Shown: in pieces, positions 1 to 12,144 of the stretch
Position numbering within the stretch: the first letter of the stretch is position 1
Layout of the letters: every line of letters starts with the position of its first letter
Source of the DNA: Pontederia crassipes
Taxonomy: Eukaryota > Streptophyta > Magnoliopsida > Commelinales > Pontederiaceae
Length of the DNA: 64,000 nt
NCBI GenBank assembly: GCA_030549335.1
Contig: CM060195.1
Coordinates: forward strand, 45,142,991-45,206,990
Direction of reading: 5' to 3'
Program-made: the position numbers and the translations under genes
Notes under the pieces: generated by a model
The model's database searches: none
What the model saw: the letters and a program-made list of their open reading frames with translations, nothing else
What the model was told of the DNA's origin: nothing

Positions 1-1249
1 TGAGGATTGAATTCGACTTGGTTCAGATAATCGGGTGGTCGGGTTATCCGACCATCATTTTTTCTTTATTTTTTCTTACCTTTTCTATTATTTAATATAA
101 AAATATTATATAATATTTATTTTAAATATGTAAAATAATTTTTTAAATATTTAAATATTATTTTACATATTTAGAATATTTTTATTATTATATATATATA
201 AAATATAAGATGAAAGTTAAAAAAAATTGAGTCTGCGGTCGAGTCGAGTCCGGCCCGCTGAATATCCCTAGTTGAAAGTTCTCAATATCTTATTGATATG
301 ATCTTATTTATTCAATCCAATAGACGAAAAATGTAGGACTAAATTCTAGGTCGACTTCATACGGATGAATTTTTACCTTAAACTTTGTTCATGAATACAC
401 AATGACATCATACTTCACGAGAGGGGAGACAACTTGGTTTTTAGGTAGAAAGATTTTTGTGTTAAGCCGTTGAGCACGATCATTCATGCCACATGCCCAT
501 TTAGATTTTGGATAAGTTATATTTGTATGTGTAATGAAAGAGATTTACCCCCCAAAAAAGAGGCTATTATTGGTGTGGCAGCTGTAGTTAATTTGAATTA
601 CTGGTAGTTAATTTATATCCGCGACAGCTACACTAACAATTAAAAGCATTTCATATGAGTCATTGTTCGTCATATGAGTGAAGGATCTTGCATATATAGT
701 GCATAAAGTATTGAATAGATTTTATAAATTTATTGATTCATGACTATAGTTTGTCGTAAGTAGTTGAACGACATGCAAGCATGGTAAAAAAGGCAGCATT
801 TTCATCAGACAGAGATAGTGAGTGAGAGAGAGAGAAACAAGTCGGAGACCCAATTATTTCAAGTGCTTATTCCCATCTGATGCTGCTGATTATTTTATCA
901 GTTGCCACCTCAGCGTCTGTGTCCGAGAAGTGACGTCAATCGTTCAATTCATCTGGCGCTAAGAGTTATGAGTACTGGTCACAGGTTGGAGTCACGGCCC
1001 ACCATCGAGTCCAACTATTTTGATGTCGCCCCAGGCAGCATGCCAGGCTATGATAGGTGAGGCTCTAGAAGAAATTTTTTACATTCACATAAGTTTGAAT
1101 TCGAAACATCTACTTTGATTTCTTTGATTTCAAGGAATTGAAAGTATTGTACAGATGCAAACACATATATCAAGCTTAGAGGACCATGAAACAACACAGG
1201 ACGTTCCGAGGATGATCTCGATAGAGACCTGGAGTGGGAGTGAACCTGG
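1..1249. other. AT-rich intergenic DNA, no gene seen
   Basis: I see no coding exon, RNA gene or complete transposon here. The first 250 bases are AT-rich and flanked by short GC-rich stretches with repeated gtcggg/gagtc words, as in decayed MITEs. Around 570-645 an imperfect inverted pair (gtggcagctgtag against the reverse of cgacagctacac) suggests a small foldback remnant. The 5' untranslated part of the LINE that follows may begin inside this stretch, but its start is not recognisable. Confidence 0.5.
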
Positions 1250-3743
1250 AGTGAGTCCCCATCTCCGGTGTCCCCCGTCGGCGGCGCCACCGCAGACCTC
1301 CCGCCCCCGCTGTGCCTCCCTCATGTCCTAACTTCCTGCCCTTCCGCATCTCAGGAAGGCGCTTGCCCTCTACGGGCGGTGCCCGCCCCGGGTGACCGTA
1401 GCCATGTCATCCTTGCAAAACACCCAGGCCCCCTCATTTTCTTCTTTTCCTCCCCTACCAAACTCCATAATCCCTCAACAAGCGCCATTTGCAAAGCCTC
1501 CACCGTCCCACGGTACCTGGGCCGACATAGTTAAGGAGCGTCATAGCTCGGCCCACTCACGGATCTCCGCACGGGAATGGCGGCAGCTTTAGACCTCTGT
1601 TATTGACACCATTGACATCCCCTACATCTCCCAACAGGTGGTGGTTACGAGCGAAGCCTATTGGGCCGTTTTCTGGGTAGCAGGGATGATTTTGAGGCTC
1701 TCGCCTCCGATCTCTCCACTATCTGGAACCTTTCCGGACAACTCTTGATCCGACAACTCGGTAACGTGTATCTCCTCTATACTTTCTCCAACTCTGATGA
1801 TTATCTGTAGGCACTCACCCGAGAGCTGGCGTCCTTCCACGGCCACATCCTTCACGTCAACAAATATAAATCTTTTTCCGGCCTTTTGTGGAGCTGCCGG
1901 ACTCCATCCCTGTTTGGATCCAACTTCCAGGCCTAACTTTTGACTTATGTTCCCTGGCCGCAATCCGATGTATCGCTTCTTGTTTTGGCACTCCTCTTCG
2001 GATCAACATCTCCGCTGAGCACGAGGAGGCTTGGGCGCCACGCTTCGGCGTTGACATGAATACGAAGGTTCTGATCAAGCAAGGAACGTGGGTGAACCTG
2101 TTGGACGGTTTTCGGTTTTTCCAGCAAGCTTTATATGAAAATGCTCCCCTCTTTTGTTTCAGATGCGGTATTATCAGCCACCGACTGGAAGTCTATCCGC
2201 GGCTGTCCCTTCCAGTGACGGTGCAAATGTTCTTCTATACGGACCATGGATGCTTGCAGGCTCACACAGGCGCTCTCCGCCGCAGCTGCGTCATCCGGCT
2301 CCTCCGCCGGGTGGTCGGATTGCGGGCCTAGGCGCGGCAGGTCATCCGACTGGTAGTGCTTCCGTCGGTGTCACGGTGCCTGACGGAGCGCAGCTAATGG
2401 TTTCTAATGGTACGCATGTAAGGGTTACTGACGACGTTCATTTCTGTCAGTCTGCAGGTGATGGCATTCGGTTGGCTCTCACCACGGTGAGAAACGATGC
2501 AGCGATCGATGACATCCATCCCGCATCATCATCTGTCGCCCGCGATGCTCGTGATGGCGATGCTGCGTTACAGCTGTTGAGCACCTCGGTGTCGATCATT
2601 GAGCCGATGAATGACACCTGTCCTGAGTGTCTATCAAATGGCGAAAAAAATTGGGTCATTTTCGACGGCGATGGCTCCTCGCGCAATCCGAGCCCCCTCA
2701 GATGGCCGACACATGGACTCCACCATCTACCCGATACAAATACTGTAACCCTAAACCATCCCCCTCAGACCCCTCGCGTCCCCCCTTCGTCCAAGCCGCT
2801 CTCCATACTCTTTCCCCCCTCTCGCAATCCCGGCCTCCAGTTCGTCGCCTCTACGCATCCCCGGACCTCTCGGTCCTCGTTCCCCCTCTCCGCCCCCGAC
2901 CATGTTGGACCATGATGCCTTGTGGGAGTCTGTTCTCGATAGTTTTGCCGCGACGGAGTTGGAACTAGTCCTTTCAGAGTCGGATCTAGAGCAAGTTGAT
3001 GAGGAACTCATGTTGGAACCTCCCCCACACGAACTGAAAAGAAAAAGCTTGGAGTTCACTATGCCACAACCCCCCTTGCGGCGCCGGAGCTATGGTACAG
3101 GGATCGACGGGCGCAGGTGAAGGGAAAGAACATATCAACTCGTAAAAAGTCCTCTAACCTTTCTTCTTTGCAGGCTAAAGATTCGAGACCAATAGCTGGG
3201 GCTGCTAGTTTGGATCTCAACAAATGAAGATACTAACATGGAACTGCATAGGGGCATTCCGTAGTAAGGTTCGCGAGTGCCTCTCAGACATCATCAAGAA
3301 GGACCACATTTTGGTACTGGTAGAAACACACTCTTGTCATAATCGTTCTTTGCAGGTTATCAGACGGCTCGGTTCCGACTGGTAGGGGATTTTTTAGCCT
3401 AGGACGGTTGCGTGGGCGGCATTCTGCTCGCATGGCAGGATCCAGACATTGCTGTACCATACAATTGACAACTTCTTTTTCCTTCTCACATGTATTTATG
3501 CTAGTGTTCTCCCCAACTTGCGGTTGGAGCTATGGCGGCATTTTTCGGCTCTGAATTTTGACAACATTCCCTGGCTGCTTACGGGGGACTTTAACTCCAT
3601 TTCCTCGCATGCAGACAAACAAGACGATAAACCCTTCACCTACACTAAATCGGTCCGGGCTTTAAACGATTTCATTTCCTTGCAAGGCCTTGTCGATGTG
3701 GAATGCCCGGGGAAGAGGTTCACCTGGTGCAACAACCGCCTTG
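1250..3743 (+). pseudogene. L1-type LINE relic (ORF1 and 5' part of ORF2), cut by a CACTA element
   Basis: This is the 5' half of a plant L1 (non-LTR) retrotransposon with many stops and frameshifts. ORF1 runs in pieces from about 1404 to 3120. One piece (1888-2331) reads VWIQLPGL and later CFRCGIISHRLEVY, matching the DUF4283 plus CCHC zinc-knuckle layout of plant L1 ORF1, but the last zinc Cys is replaced by Tyr. ORF2 starts at 3223 with MKILTWNC and continues in changing frames through LVETHS, LLTGDFNSI and GKRFTWCNNR. These are successive blocks of the APE-type endonuclease. Homology stops at 3743, where CACTACAAGAAAA begins, so the rest of the endonuclease and the reverse transcriptase are absent here. 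The 5' limit is uncertain. No functional product is expected. Confidence 0.85.
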
Positions 3744-4680
3744 CACTACAAGAAAAAGCCCGATTTCCGACGGTTAGTTTTCGATGGGCAGAAATCCGTC
3801 TGAAATATCGACGGATTTTTCGGCGGATCGAACAAACCGTCGAAAATATCGAGAGAAAGTTTTCAACGATTCTAGCCGTCTAAACTTTTGACGGTTCCGA
3901 ATTCGTCGAAACTTTCGATGATCATAACCGTCGATGATGTTAAAACCGGCTGATCAGTTTTCAAGCTAGTTTTTCGACGGTTCAGACCATCGAAAGTTTC
4001 GACGGTTCACCTATCCGTTGAAACTTCCAGCGGTCTTAGCCGTCGAAATATTTTAACGTTGACCGGGTATTATTATTTAATTTTTTGACGATTCCGACCG
4101 TCGAAAGTTGCGACGTTCAAGGAACCGTCGATATTTCGGCGGTCAGACCCATCGGAATGTTAACTGATTTTAATTAATTAAAATATTCTACTTTAATTGT
4201 TTTTGACGATGTTGACCATCGAAAATGGAAATTTATAATTTATATAATTCTTTCAAGTGACATATTATTATATATTTCAATGGCTAAAACCGTCGAAAGT
4301 TTCGACTGTTCGTGCAGCGGGTTTGACCGTCTTAATTTAAATTAATATTATAACATATTTACCTACGTTCCGACGGTTATGATCGTAAAAAACTGACGAT
4401 ATAAATATCCGACCCACTATCACTTTCTTCGTTTTCCTCTCTTCTACACTCGATCGCTCGCGCACATATCGTCCGGCGGCGACCTCCGGCATCCGCGCTC
4501 CGCCAAACGCGTGCCACCTTGACCGTCGGCCGCCGGCGCTTGTTTTCGCCACCTGCATTGTGTTCGCTCGCCGCCTGAAGCTCACGTCCACCGCCAGCCA
4601 GTCGACCCGCAGCCGCGTCTGCAATCTCCGGCGAAGGTAGGCTCCGATCCCTGCCCTCCGTGCTCTCTCCGCCCTCCTAG

Positions 4681-4800
4681 ATCCGGCCGCCCTCTGCGCG
4701 CGGCGGCCAGATCCGGCCGCCCTCTGCGCTCGGCGGCCAGATCCGGCCGCCCTCCGCGCGCTGCAGCCAGACTCGGCCGCCCTCCGCGCGTGGCAGCCAG
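4681..4800. repeat. GC-rich 30-bp minisatellite, four units
   Basis: Four consecutive 30-base units begin ATCCGGCCGCCCTC (the last begins ACTCGG) and end GGCCAG or CAGCCAG, exactly filling 4681-4800. Units 1 and 2 differ by one base, and units 3 and 4 are more diverged. The array lies between the leader-like stretch and the first peroxidase exon of the CACTA element, probably within an intron. The unit length is a multiple of three, but there is no sign that it is coding. Confidence 0.9.
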
Positions 4801-4895
4801 ACCCAGATTGACATATAATTCCTCTTTTGTTTGTGCCTTTTTTTTTATAATCCTCCCTTCTTGCTAATTTGTTTTCTTCTTGTTCTTGTGATCAG

Positions 4896-5188
4896 GACGG
4901 CAGCGACAAGGATTTCAACCTGGGCGTGTACAAGTGCAAAGTCCTCCTCGTCGTCAACGTCGCTTCCAAGTGGTAATTAATTCATGTCTATTTTGTTCTC
5001 CGATTCTTTCGAGATTAATTAATAATTCATTGCATTATTTTCTTCTTAATGTGATTTCTCTAAGCTTCATTCCTTTATTTTGTTTTCTTTCAATTTTCCT
5101 GGGTTCATTTGGATTCTGTTGAGCAGCGGCCTTATGGATATCAACTACACGCAATTGATGCAACTCTACAGCAAATACAAGAACAAAG
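4896..5188 (+). pseudogene. Glutathione peroxidase gene fragment (two exons) inside the CACTA element
   Basis: Two exons of a plant glutathione peroxidase-like (thioredoxin-dependent peroxidase) gene are present. Exon A, 4896-4972, follows an acceptor (tgatcag) and reads from DFNLGVYKCKVLLVVNVASK to the first two bases of a Cys codon. A 154-base intron (gtaattaa to gagcag) follows. Exon B, 5127-5188, supplies the last base of the Cys codon and reads GLMDINYTQLMQLYSKYKNK before another donor (g|gtcatt). Spliced, this gives the family motif NVASKCGL, whose Cys is the catalytic peroxidatic residue, interrupted by the intron in a phase-compatible way. The usual YKGKVLL is YKCKVLL here. The N-terminal exon and everything after KYKNK (the FPCNQF block onwards) are missing, leaving about 47 of roughly 170 residues. 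It lies just behind CACTA subterminal repeats, so it is best read as a captured fragment. No enzyme is expected. Confidence 0.85.
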
Positions 5189-8179
5189 GTCATTCTTTGC
5201 TCCTTCTCTCTCTCTCTCTCTCTCTCCCCTATTTTGGTGATTATCTTCTTTTTCAATTGTTCTTGAGAGCATAATTTGGAGTTTGCATCATCATTTCTGT
5301 TGGAATCAAACAAACTTTTTAAATCCGGTGGATTGCGTTGTGTACTGGTACTAAAACATAAAGGATTGCATTCAGACTACATGTGTTATTTATCCTTCAA
5401 CAAGTGTTCTATGTTTAGGTTATGTTTAGTGTATCATATGCGGTTACTGGCTTCGACCTGTCTCTGAATGCCAAAGTTGCAACTTTGAGACAAAGCTCTT
5501 TTTTTTTTAGTACAGATATATATTAAGGATATGAAACATGAAATGTAATATATATCTGCTACTCTTCCCCTTTCTTTCTTTTGAGTGTCGTCATATTGTG
5601 CCGAAACTGTGGCATCAATGATGGACACATAATGGCTAAATTATAATACAATTGCAGTGATAATAACATTAAGAACATGGTTGTTGTGTAAGGAAACATA
5701 TCTTTCTTTTGATTTTCATGGTTCACTTTGGAACATATAGCCGCAGATGATAAGTATCAGTGCCACTAACAGGTGCTGAATTTATATATCCAACCAAGTA
5801 CATATAAGTTACCATTATGATCCCTCAACTATTAGTATAACAGTAACATGAAAAATTCTGGGTGCTTGCTTAACATGCCAAAATGTGAGCGATCTAAGAT
5901 AATGGGCACTGCTATCAAATCCATCAGTTTGAAATACACAAGTATTGCGTTGAACTTGAAATATTAAGTGATGTTCTCTAGACAAACAACTTGATCATTC
6001 AATAGTACTCCAAACTGATGATAAGATTTTAGAGAATCAGCATGATGCATAATAAGACTAACTATACCCGACGTCAGAGATTCCTGTTCATCAAGTTCTG
6101 TGGCTTCTCATGTCCATAGTCCAGCTACTAACTCTTCTAGACACAAGACCATTAGCAACCAAGATTTGTCACATTTAATGTTGAATCCATCATAACAATC
6201 GGACTAAGAAAATTTGGTGCATTTGCACTCCAGCTTTGATTGCGAATCACAATTTTAGAGATCGTTTAGCATTCTTAATATAATAGAAACATACTCATTC
6301 CAGTAAGAGTTAAGAAAATATCATTTCTGTGAAAAACTTATGTGAAATTACAATTTTAATTGAAACTGTCATATTTCTAAAATAATTAAAAAAGAGGTTA
6401 ACAAGGCTTATATGCAAAGAAATAAGTAGCTATTTATTTAATGGTTCTTTCCAATTTACATAAAATGTATGCATTTCTATGTTTCATGCCTCAAGGAATG
6501 GCTTAGCGGTTGATAACTTGGCTTATAATAGAAGGTTTAAAGTTCAAACATCAGAACGAATAAGGGTTTATATCCAATGAAAAATACAATGACTCGTGAG
6601 ATTATTCCACAGACTTCATGAAGGGAAAAAAATTGGGGGGTAAGTGAAGGACAAAAATCTTTATGTCGATAACAAAACCAATCTTAAGGAAATTATCATC
6701 ATATCCATGGTGAAACCAACCTTATTTCCAATCCTGTGAAGCAACTCCTTTGTACCATTTATTTGTTTCTGATGCAATAAATTCGCTGATGTATCCAACA
6801 CTGATAATAAAAAAAATGGTGGTGGAAAAGTATCAAAGTCCTAGTTTACATATAAATAAACTTATTGCAAGAGAGATATTATAGGCATGGAAATTTTCAT
6901 CGTTGAAAGAAGACCTGAGAGGAATGAATTTTAGTATACATCATACATTCCAACCAGATGATTGATCTGGACTGCCATGAACTGGCATGGAACATTCATT
7001 ATAGTACATTGGTTGTCCACTTTTCTGCAGAGTTGGCATTCCTCAATATAAAATCACTTTGTATGCATGTTATATTGGATTTCACATGAACCCATTGAAT
7101 GATATTGCTGTGCAGCTTGATAAATCATACCAAGAACTCGAACCAAATGTCAAATTTGATTTCATTTGGAAAATTATCAAGCCAAGATATGATGTTTTTT
7201 GAGGATCAACTACAAAGAAGTAACCATTTGTCAAAGGGGACACTGCTAGTGACATTGCTACATAATGGATATCATATCATAAGAATTTGAAGTGCCTGAA
7301 ACAAGAATCGCATCACTGTTACAAGTTGTTGGTGGAAAGACATTACAAGTCGTTTTGCATGGCAAGGCGCCTTTACAAAATTGATCACGTATTTATACCC
7401 AGTTTAGCTGATGAAAATTGAACCTTTTTTTTCTTTTTCTTTGGATAGTTGGTCATTGCCTATTTGCCTTGCTTGAATGGACTAAGTTGAACCAACAAAG
7501 GAACCATTGCAGTTTCACTTGTTTTGCACGTACAAAAATATTTTGGTGATAGTAAATATCTTGAAACCGTGCTATGAGAAACCAGTTGATAGCACACATA
7601 AAAAGTTATAACTTTGGCTCAAAAAATTATTTAAGACTTATACAGCTTTAGAACACTATGCGTCTATTCCTACTTTTTGAAACCGTTTTTAGATAAACTC
7701 AACAACTGGTTGGCTAACTTGAACTTCAATAGACATCATCAGTCATTACAATTTAAAAGCATTAGCATGTATTGATATTTTTCTTATTTTTGTTTAACTT
7801 GGTTCCAAGTTTCAACTTAAAATGCTTTTTGTTTGGCTTCAAAGTGTTTTACTCAGTCGGACGAAGCAATTTCTGCACATCTCTTTAAGTGACATCTAAA
7901 TTCAAAACAACAAGTCAAGCTAGATATGAAATTGAGCATAAGTTGAATTATGATACATTCAAAGTTACCATATATAATCCTTTCACAGCATATTACTCAA
8001 AGCAAGAAATGCTGTTACAAGATAGAGTTGCAATTATCTCAAAGTTCTTAACTTAGACAGACAGTACAAGTTATGTTCTTTAAATTATCGTGCATTTAGC
8101 TTGATATATTGATCAATTACATCATTTTAAATACATATATAAACTCGAGGTCAGACATTGATGTTATGAATTAAAACAT
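5189..8179. other. AT-rich DNA without a recognised gene
   Basis: No further glutathione peroxidase exons, no CACTA right end and no retrotransposon motifs were found by eye. A CT microsatellite lies at about 5203-5226. All open frames here are short, stop-rich and unlike any family I know. Part of this stretch may be the decayed interior of the CACTA element or the intron that followed exon B in the donor gene, but nothing in the sequence proves it. Confidence 0.5.
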
Positions 8180-8955
8180 AATACTACAACAACAAAGCCT
8201 TATCCTACTAGGTGGGGTCAGCTACATGGATCATACGACGTCATTCCGCTATATTAGTAATCAAACCTTTCGGTATATTATTCACCAATAGATCTTGCTC
8301 TATTAGTTCGTCAAGTGTCCGCCTTGGCCTCCCTCTCCCTCTTTTAATCGGACTTCAGATTATTTGATCTACTCTTTTTACTGGCGCATCTAATGGTCTT
8401 CTTTGAACATGACCAAACAATCTCAAACGATTCTCTACCATTTTCTCACTAATAGGAGCCACTCCGACTCGTTCACGTATATGGTCATTCCTAATCTTAT
8501 ATAATTTTGTATGACCACACATCCATCTCAACATCCTCATTTCGGCTACCTCCACTTTATGTTCATGTTGTCCCTTCATAGCTCAACATTCACTACCATA
8601 TAACACTGCTAACATTATAGCAGTACGATAAAATTTTCTTTTAATTTTATTGGGTACTTTTCTATCACAAAGAACTCCAGTGGCTTTCCTCCACTTACAC
8701 CAACCAGCTTGAATTCTATGATTAACATCGTCATCAATCTCATCATCTTGTCTTACAATTGATCCTAAATATTTAAACTTTGTCACTTGATGAATTATAT
8801 CCTCCCCTAGCCTAACTTTCAAATCGTCTCTAAGTTATTTATTTGTGAAATTGCTATGTATATATTTTGTTTTATTCCTACTTAAACGAAAATCCTTTGA
8901 CTCCAACGTATTTCTCCATATTTCCAATTTTATATTAATCTCTTCTCTTGAATTA
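8180..8955 (-). pseudogene. RTE-type LINE, 3' fragment (end of reverse transcriptase and C-terminus)
   Basis: Read on the minus strand, this is the last part of a plant RTE-clade non-LTR retrotransposon. It starts at about 8955 with reverse-transcriptase thumb sequence ([17 protein letters not shown]), then FKYLGSIVRQDDEIDDDVNH, then AEMRMLRWMCGHTKL, RLRLFGHVQRR and RGRGRPRR, and ends at WRRMIHVADP. The 3' terminus is a short GTT-rich tail (tttgttgttgtagtat on the minus strand), as is usual for RTE elements. The reading frame is broken by stops at about 8582 and 8838. The catalytic FADD/YADD part and the endonuclease are missing, so this is a dead 5'-truncated insertion. A close relative lies at 39034-39721 on the plus strand. 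Confidence 0.9.
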
Positions 8956-9477
8956 AAACATAGTAAGCATATCATTTTTACATGTGCATGAACATGCAAT
9001 CCTCCTTTGCTTATAGCATTTTAAGTGTCTATTTCTGATTGATGAAATAAATTAAAAATTCATCCGAAACATACATTTATTTTCTGAAGTTTCTTGTCCC
9101 TCAGCCTGTCCACAACCTCTTTCAGTTGTGATGCAGTCCAAGCTCTTATAAAATTATGAAGATTCTGAAACTTGAGAAATGCACTGATACCAGTGCAGTT
9201 AAATTTGTACGGCAACCAGAATTTTGAACACATTTCCCAATATAAAAGTGAATGCATTTGAAAATATAAAATTAGGACAGTAGGAAAAAAACTACTTGTC
9301 AAGAAGGTCGCAGCACTGATGATAAGAATCAATCATAAAGCATGGAAAATAGTAGTAGGTTTGCTCATCTTGATATTTGGCACGCCAATAAGTACCTCGC
9401 TTTGCCGCATAAAAAGAATTGAATACACAACTTTTATGCACTTAATTACACAATTTACATAAAGCACAATTAATGAT
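8956..9477. other. AT-rich spacer, no feature recognised
   Basis: This stretch separates the RTE fragment from the TRIM-like element. The only open frame of note (9060-9332, minus) resembles no family known to me, and its base composition matches the surrounding non-coding DNA. Confidence 0.5.
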
Positions 9478-9535
9478 ATCTTGTCTAATAACTTTGCATA
9501 AGTGATATCTTGTCTAATAACTTTGCATAAGTGGT
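9478..9535. repeat. Perfect 29-bp tandem duplication
   Basis: The segment starting tgatatcttgtctaataa occurs twice in direct succession with no mismatch visible. The second copy ends 14 bases before the TRIM-like 5' LTR starts. A recent slippage or repair event next to an insertion site is the simplest reading. Confidence 0.85.
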
Positions 9536-10454
9536 CATCTAGTAGTAGTGTTAAGAATATAAAATTAATAATGTTGCTCTTTCTAACGGCTTAAGCTTTT
9601 AGAAAAATTGGTCAGCACATCAAATTTAATATTGTGTGACGCCCTACTACTTCTTTTGACACCACAAGAGGTAAAATCAGAAACCAATCATTTTAAATTC
9701 AAATTTAAATCTTCAACAAAAAATCAATGTTTCAATATAAACTAAGTCTGAAAATTTTTAAAAATTTCAACATGACGTATGCGTAAATTCGTCTATTCGT
9801 CATATACAACAATTCATATATATCTCATTTCAACAATTAACTTCAAAACTTTAATCATCACATGCAGTTATAAAAACATTATTGACAATTTATCAAATAG
9901 CTAAAATAGTAGGACACATGCCCAAAATAGTGAGTTTCAAGCACACTCTCGAATCAAAATCACGAGCCAGATGCTCGTAAGTCATATAACGTGAGCGTCC
10001 TTCGCTCCACACAATTATCCAATATTTCCAAAATCTTTCAAAACATTCATTAAGTAATAAATTCGTATAAGAAAACTCAATAAAGCGCAAGTTAGCTATT
10101 CAATAATCACGCCTCTCACACATGCTCATTTCCTAACCCCTTTACATTCCTTATTTTATGCTATGCAAGCTTTCATTCATTACCTGAAAAGTTAAACAAG
10201 ATGAGCGAGCATAAAGAGGCTCAGTGAGTAAAACGACTATCTCAAATATTAAAACAGCGAAGGAAAAACTAACGTTTTCATTTCCAGAAATTATTCCAAA
10301 CCATTCTCATTTCCCCAAGAAAATTCATTAAAATAATGATTATACCGAAATGAATGCAATGGATGCACATGCATGGTAATAAGATAACATCATAAAACTT
10401 GGGGAAAACATCATCAAACACGGATATCCATATCGCTCATCAATCGAGTGCTTC

Positions 10455-10715
10455 TTCACACACCCCTCGTATCACTATATCGCCATAGGGTGGTTGTTTT
10501 AATTTCGTCCATCGTGTCACTATATCGTTACGGGACGTTGAACCGCTCCTCGTGTCATTATATCGACACAATGCTTATTTCTTTTCTTTTTCCATTCCAT
10601 CTCTCGTGTCACTATATCGTCACAAGATGATTATTATAATTTCATCCTTCGTGTCACTATATCGACATAGGGTGTTGAACCTGCTCCTCGTGTCATTCTA
10701 TCGACACAAAGTAAA
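10455..10715. repeat. Minisatellite inside the long LTR (copy 1)
   Basis: Five or six imperfect units, each carrying CTCGTGTCACTATATCG followed by acacaaggg-like sequence, are spaced about 45-55 bases apart. The homologous array in copy 2 (42920-42954 and 44860-45055) has CTCGTATCCCATTGACACAG in several of the same positions, so the arrays have diverged since the copies separated. Frames across it are repeats rather than genes. Confidence 0.8.
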
Positions 10716-11947
10716 TCGGACCCCAACCGATCTACTCGGAGTTGGTCAATCCTCCGATGTGAAAACACTCCGCCTTTATGCGGGTTTTTACATGTAATGC
10801 ACATGATACATGAATGAAATTTTCAAATAGAAGTTTAGGATTGGAAACCATCATATAAACTTTCCTTTTCAAAAATCAAATATTCACTTCAATTTCACAA
10901 GATAAACTTCGATGGATTTCCAAAATTCATAATAAAATGTCAAATGATGACACACATATGGAGCATATAAATATATGAATATGCATGAAGGAAACTATCA
11001 CAAAAACCCATTTTCACATCGGGTGGAACAACGTTGTCACTCCGAAGAGTTTAGCAATTCATATCAATTGAGATAAGTTCCCTCACCTTGGATTCGTCGA
11101 GTCCCCAAATTATCCCCTCATACGAATCCAATCAAAAGTAAACACAATCTATCACATCAATTACTTGATAAATTAGTATTATAAAAATTTAATTGATAAT
11201 TCACTCTTCGCAACAACTCAACGTACTTATCATAAGACATGTCATATTATGGATTTACTAAAATACTTATCGAGAAGGAAAAGAAAGTTTCGTCGACTAG
11301 TAACCGCCTAATCGAATCTAAACAACCGAAACGTCTCCTCCGATTAACAACCCCTATAAGCGAAGTTCAAACTAATTTTTAACACAACTTCCACTAGGAC
11401 TTTCACTACATTATAAGAATTCATTTCTAGTTATCCAAGCATTCATACCACGACTTAGCCACCGCTCTCAAAATCACCTCCGCACCCGTCAAAATGTCGA
11501 AAAGGCCGTCGAACGTCTTCTTCATTACAAATAAAATAAAGTTGCTTTAAATTTGTTCACATAACTGAAATATAATCAAATGCAACCAACCACGATACGA
11601 GAACCAGTCGCTGGTAAGGTCGTTAGAGAACGATCGAACTTCGAAACCTATGAACCTAAAAAGGATTAACGACTAATTATTATACGGACAGCAATCTCAT
11701 TTCTTTTTTTTCTACCTACCAGAACGTCGAGGTGAGCTGGACCAGAGTTCCCCGTCGGTTCGTCGGAAAGCTCGCCGAAAAGCCCAAATCTCGGCCTCCT
11801 ACGTGATTTGGAACAAAAACATGATTAAAACCCCTCAAAATGATCCTAATCGATCTAAAAATAATATACAACTCACCAGGAGAAGGATAGGTGCGAATCG
11901 GAGTCGGAATCGTCGCAGGCGAATTTTTCGTCTTCCTCGTGTTTTAC

Positions 11948-12144
11948 CACTATAAGAAAATTGGCAATTAGCGACTCAAGGAGGGAGGCGCTAGGGAGGC
12001 GCTATTACGTCTCTGTTGTGAAGATCGTCTCCTTAGCATCTAACTAGCATCGCAAAATTGAGACGCTAGAAATCGGTGGCTAGTGGCATCGCACTAGAGT
12101 CAAAGACAATGAGACGCAACTAGCGCCACATGTGGCTAGTGGTA
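11948..12144. mobile_element. Very small CACTA-like element inside LTR copy 1
   Basis: The insert starts CACTATAAGAAAATTGG and has an end resembling GGCTAGTG at 12134-12141. Between them the motif GAGACGC/GCGTCTC with CTAGCG is repeated several times in both orientations, like CACTA subterminal repeats. LTR copy 2 lacks it: joining 11947 to 12148 gives sequence collinear with copy 2 at about 46410-46425. TAC lies at 11945-11947 and again at 12145-12147, fitting a 3-bp target duplication, although three bases (GTA) sit between TAGTG and the second TAC. There is no coding capacity. Confidence 0.6.

Larger units (their letters stand above)
3744..5300 (+). mobile_element. CACTA (En/Spm-like) transposon, one recognisable end, carrying a captured host gene fragment
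   Basis: The element begins with CACTACAAGAAAAAGCC, the typical terminal repeat of plant CACTA transposons, inserted after ttg inside LINE endonuclease sequence. From 3760 to about 4400 there are many copies, on both strands, of a motif like CCGTCGAAA or TTCGACGG. Dense subterminal repeats of this kind are the transposase-binding regions of CACTA elements. Next come a GC-rich leader-like stretch (4430-4640), a 30-bp minisatellite and two glutathione peroxidase exons. No transposase similarity is visible, so the element is presumably non-autonomous. I could not find a matching right end (CTTGTAGTG preceded by the same repeats), so the end coordinate is only where supporting sequence stops. The right end may be deleted. 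Confidence 0.75.

Noticed and set aside
5035-5313. 92-residue minus-strand frame across the peroxidase exon region
   Set aside because: Antisense to the recognisable peroxidase exon and low-complexity (CT repeat) over much of its length.
10448-10715. CRISPR-like array
   Set aside because: Repeats are imperfect, spacers are not unique, and this is a plant nuclear genome; the array is an LTR minisatellite.
10448-10797. Repetitive frames reading SLYRH and CHYIDT
   Set aside because: They follow a minisatellite inside an LTR, shift frame between units and have no counterpart in the second LTR copy.
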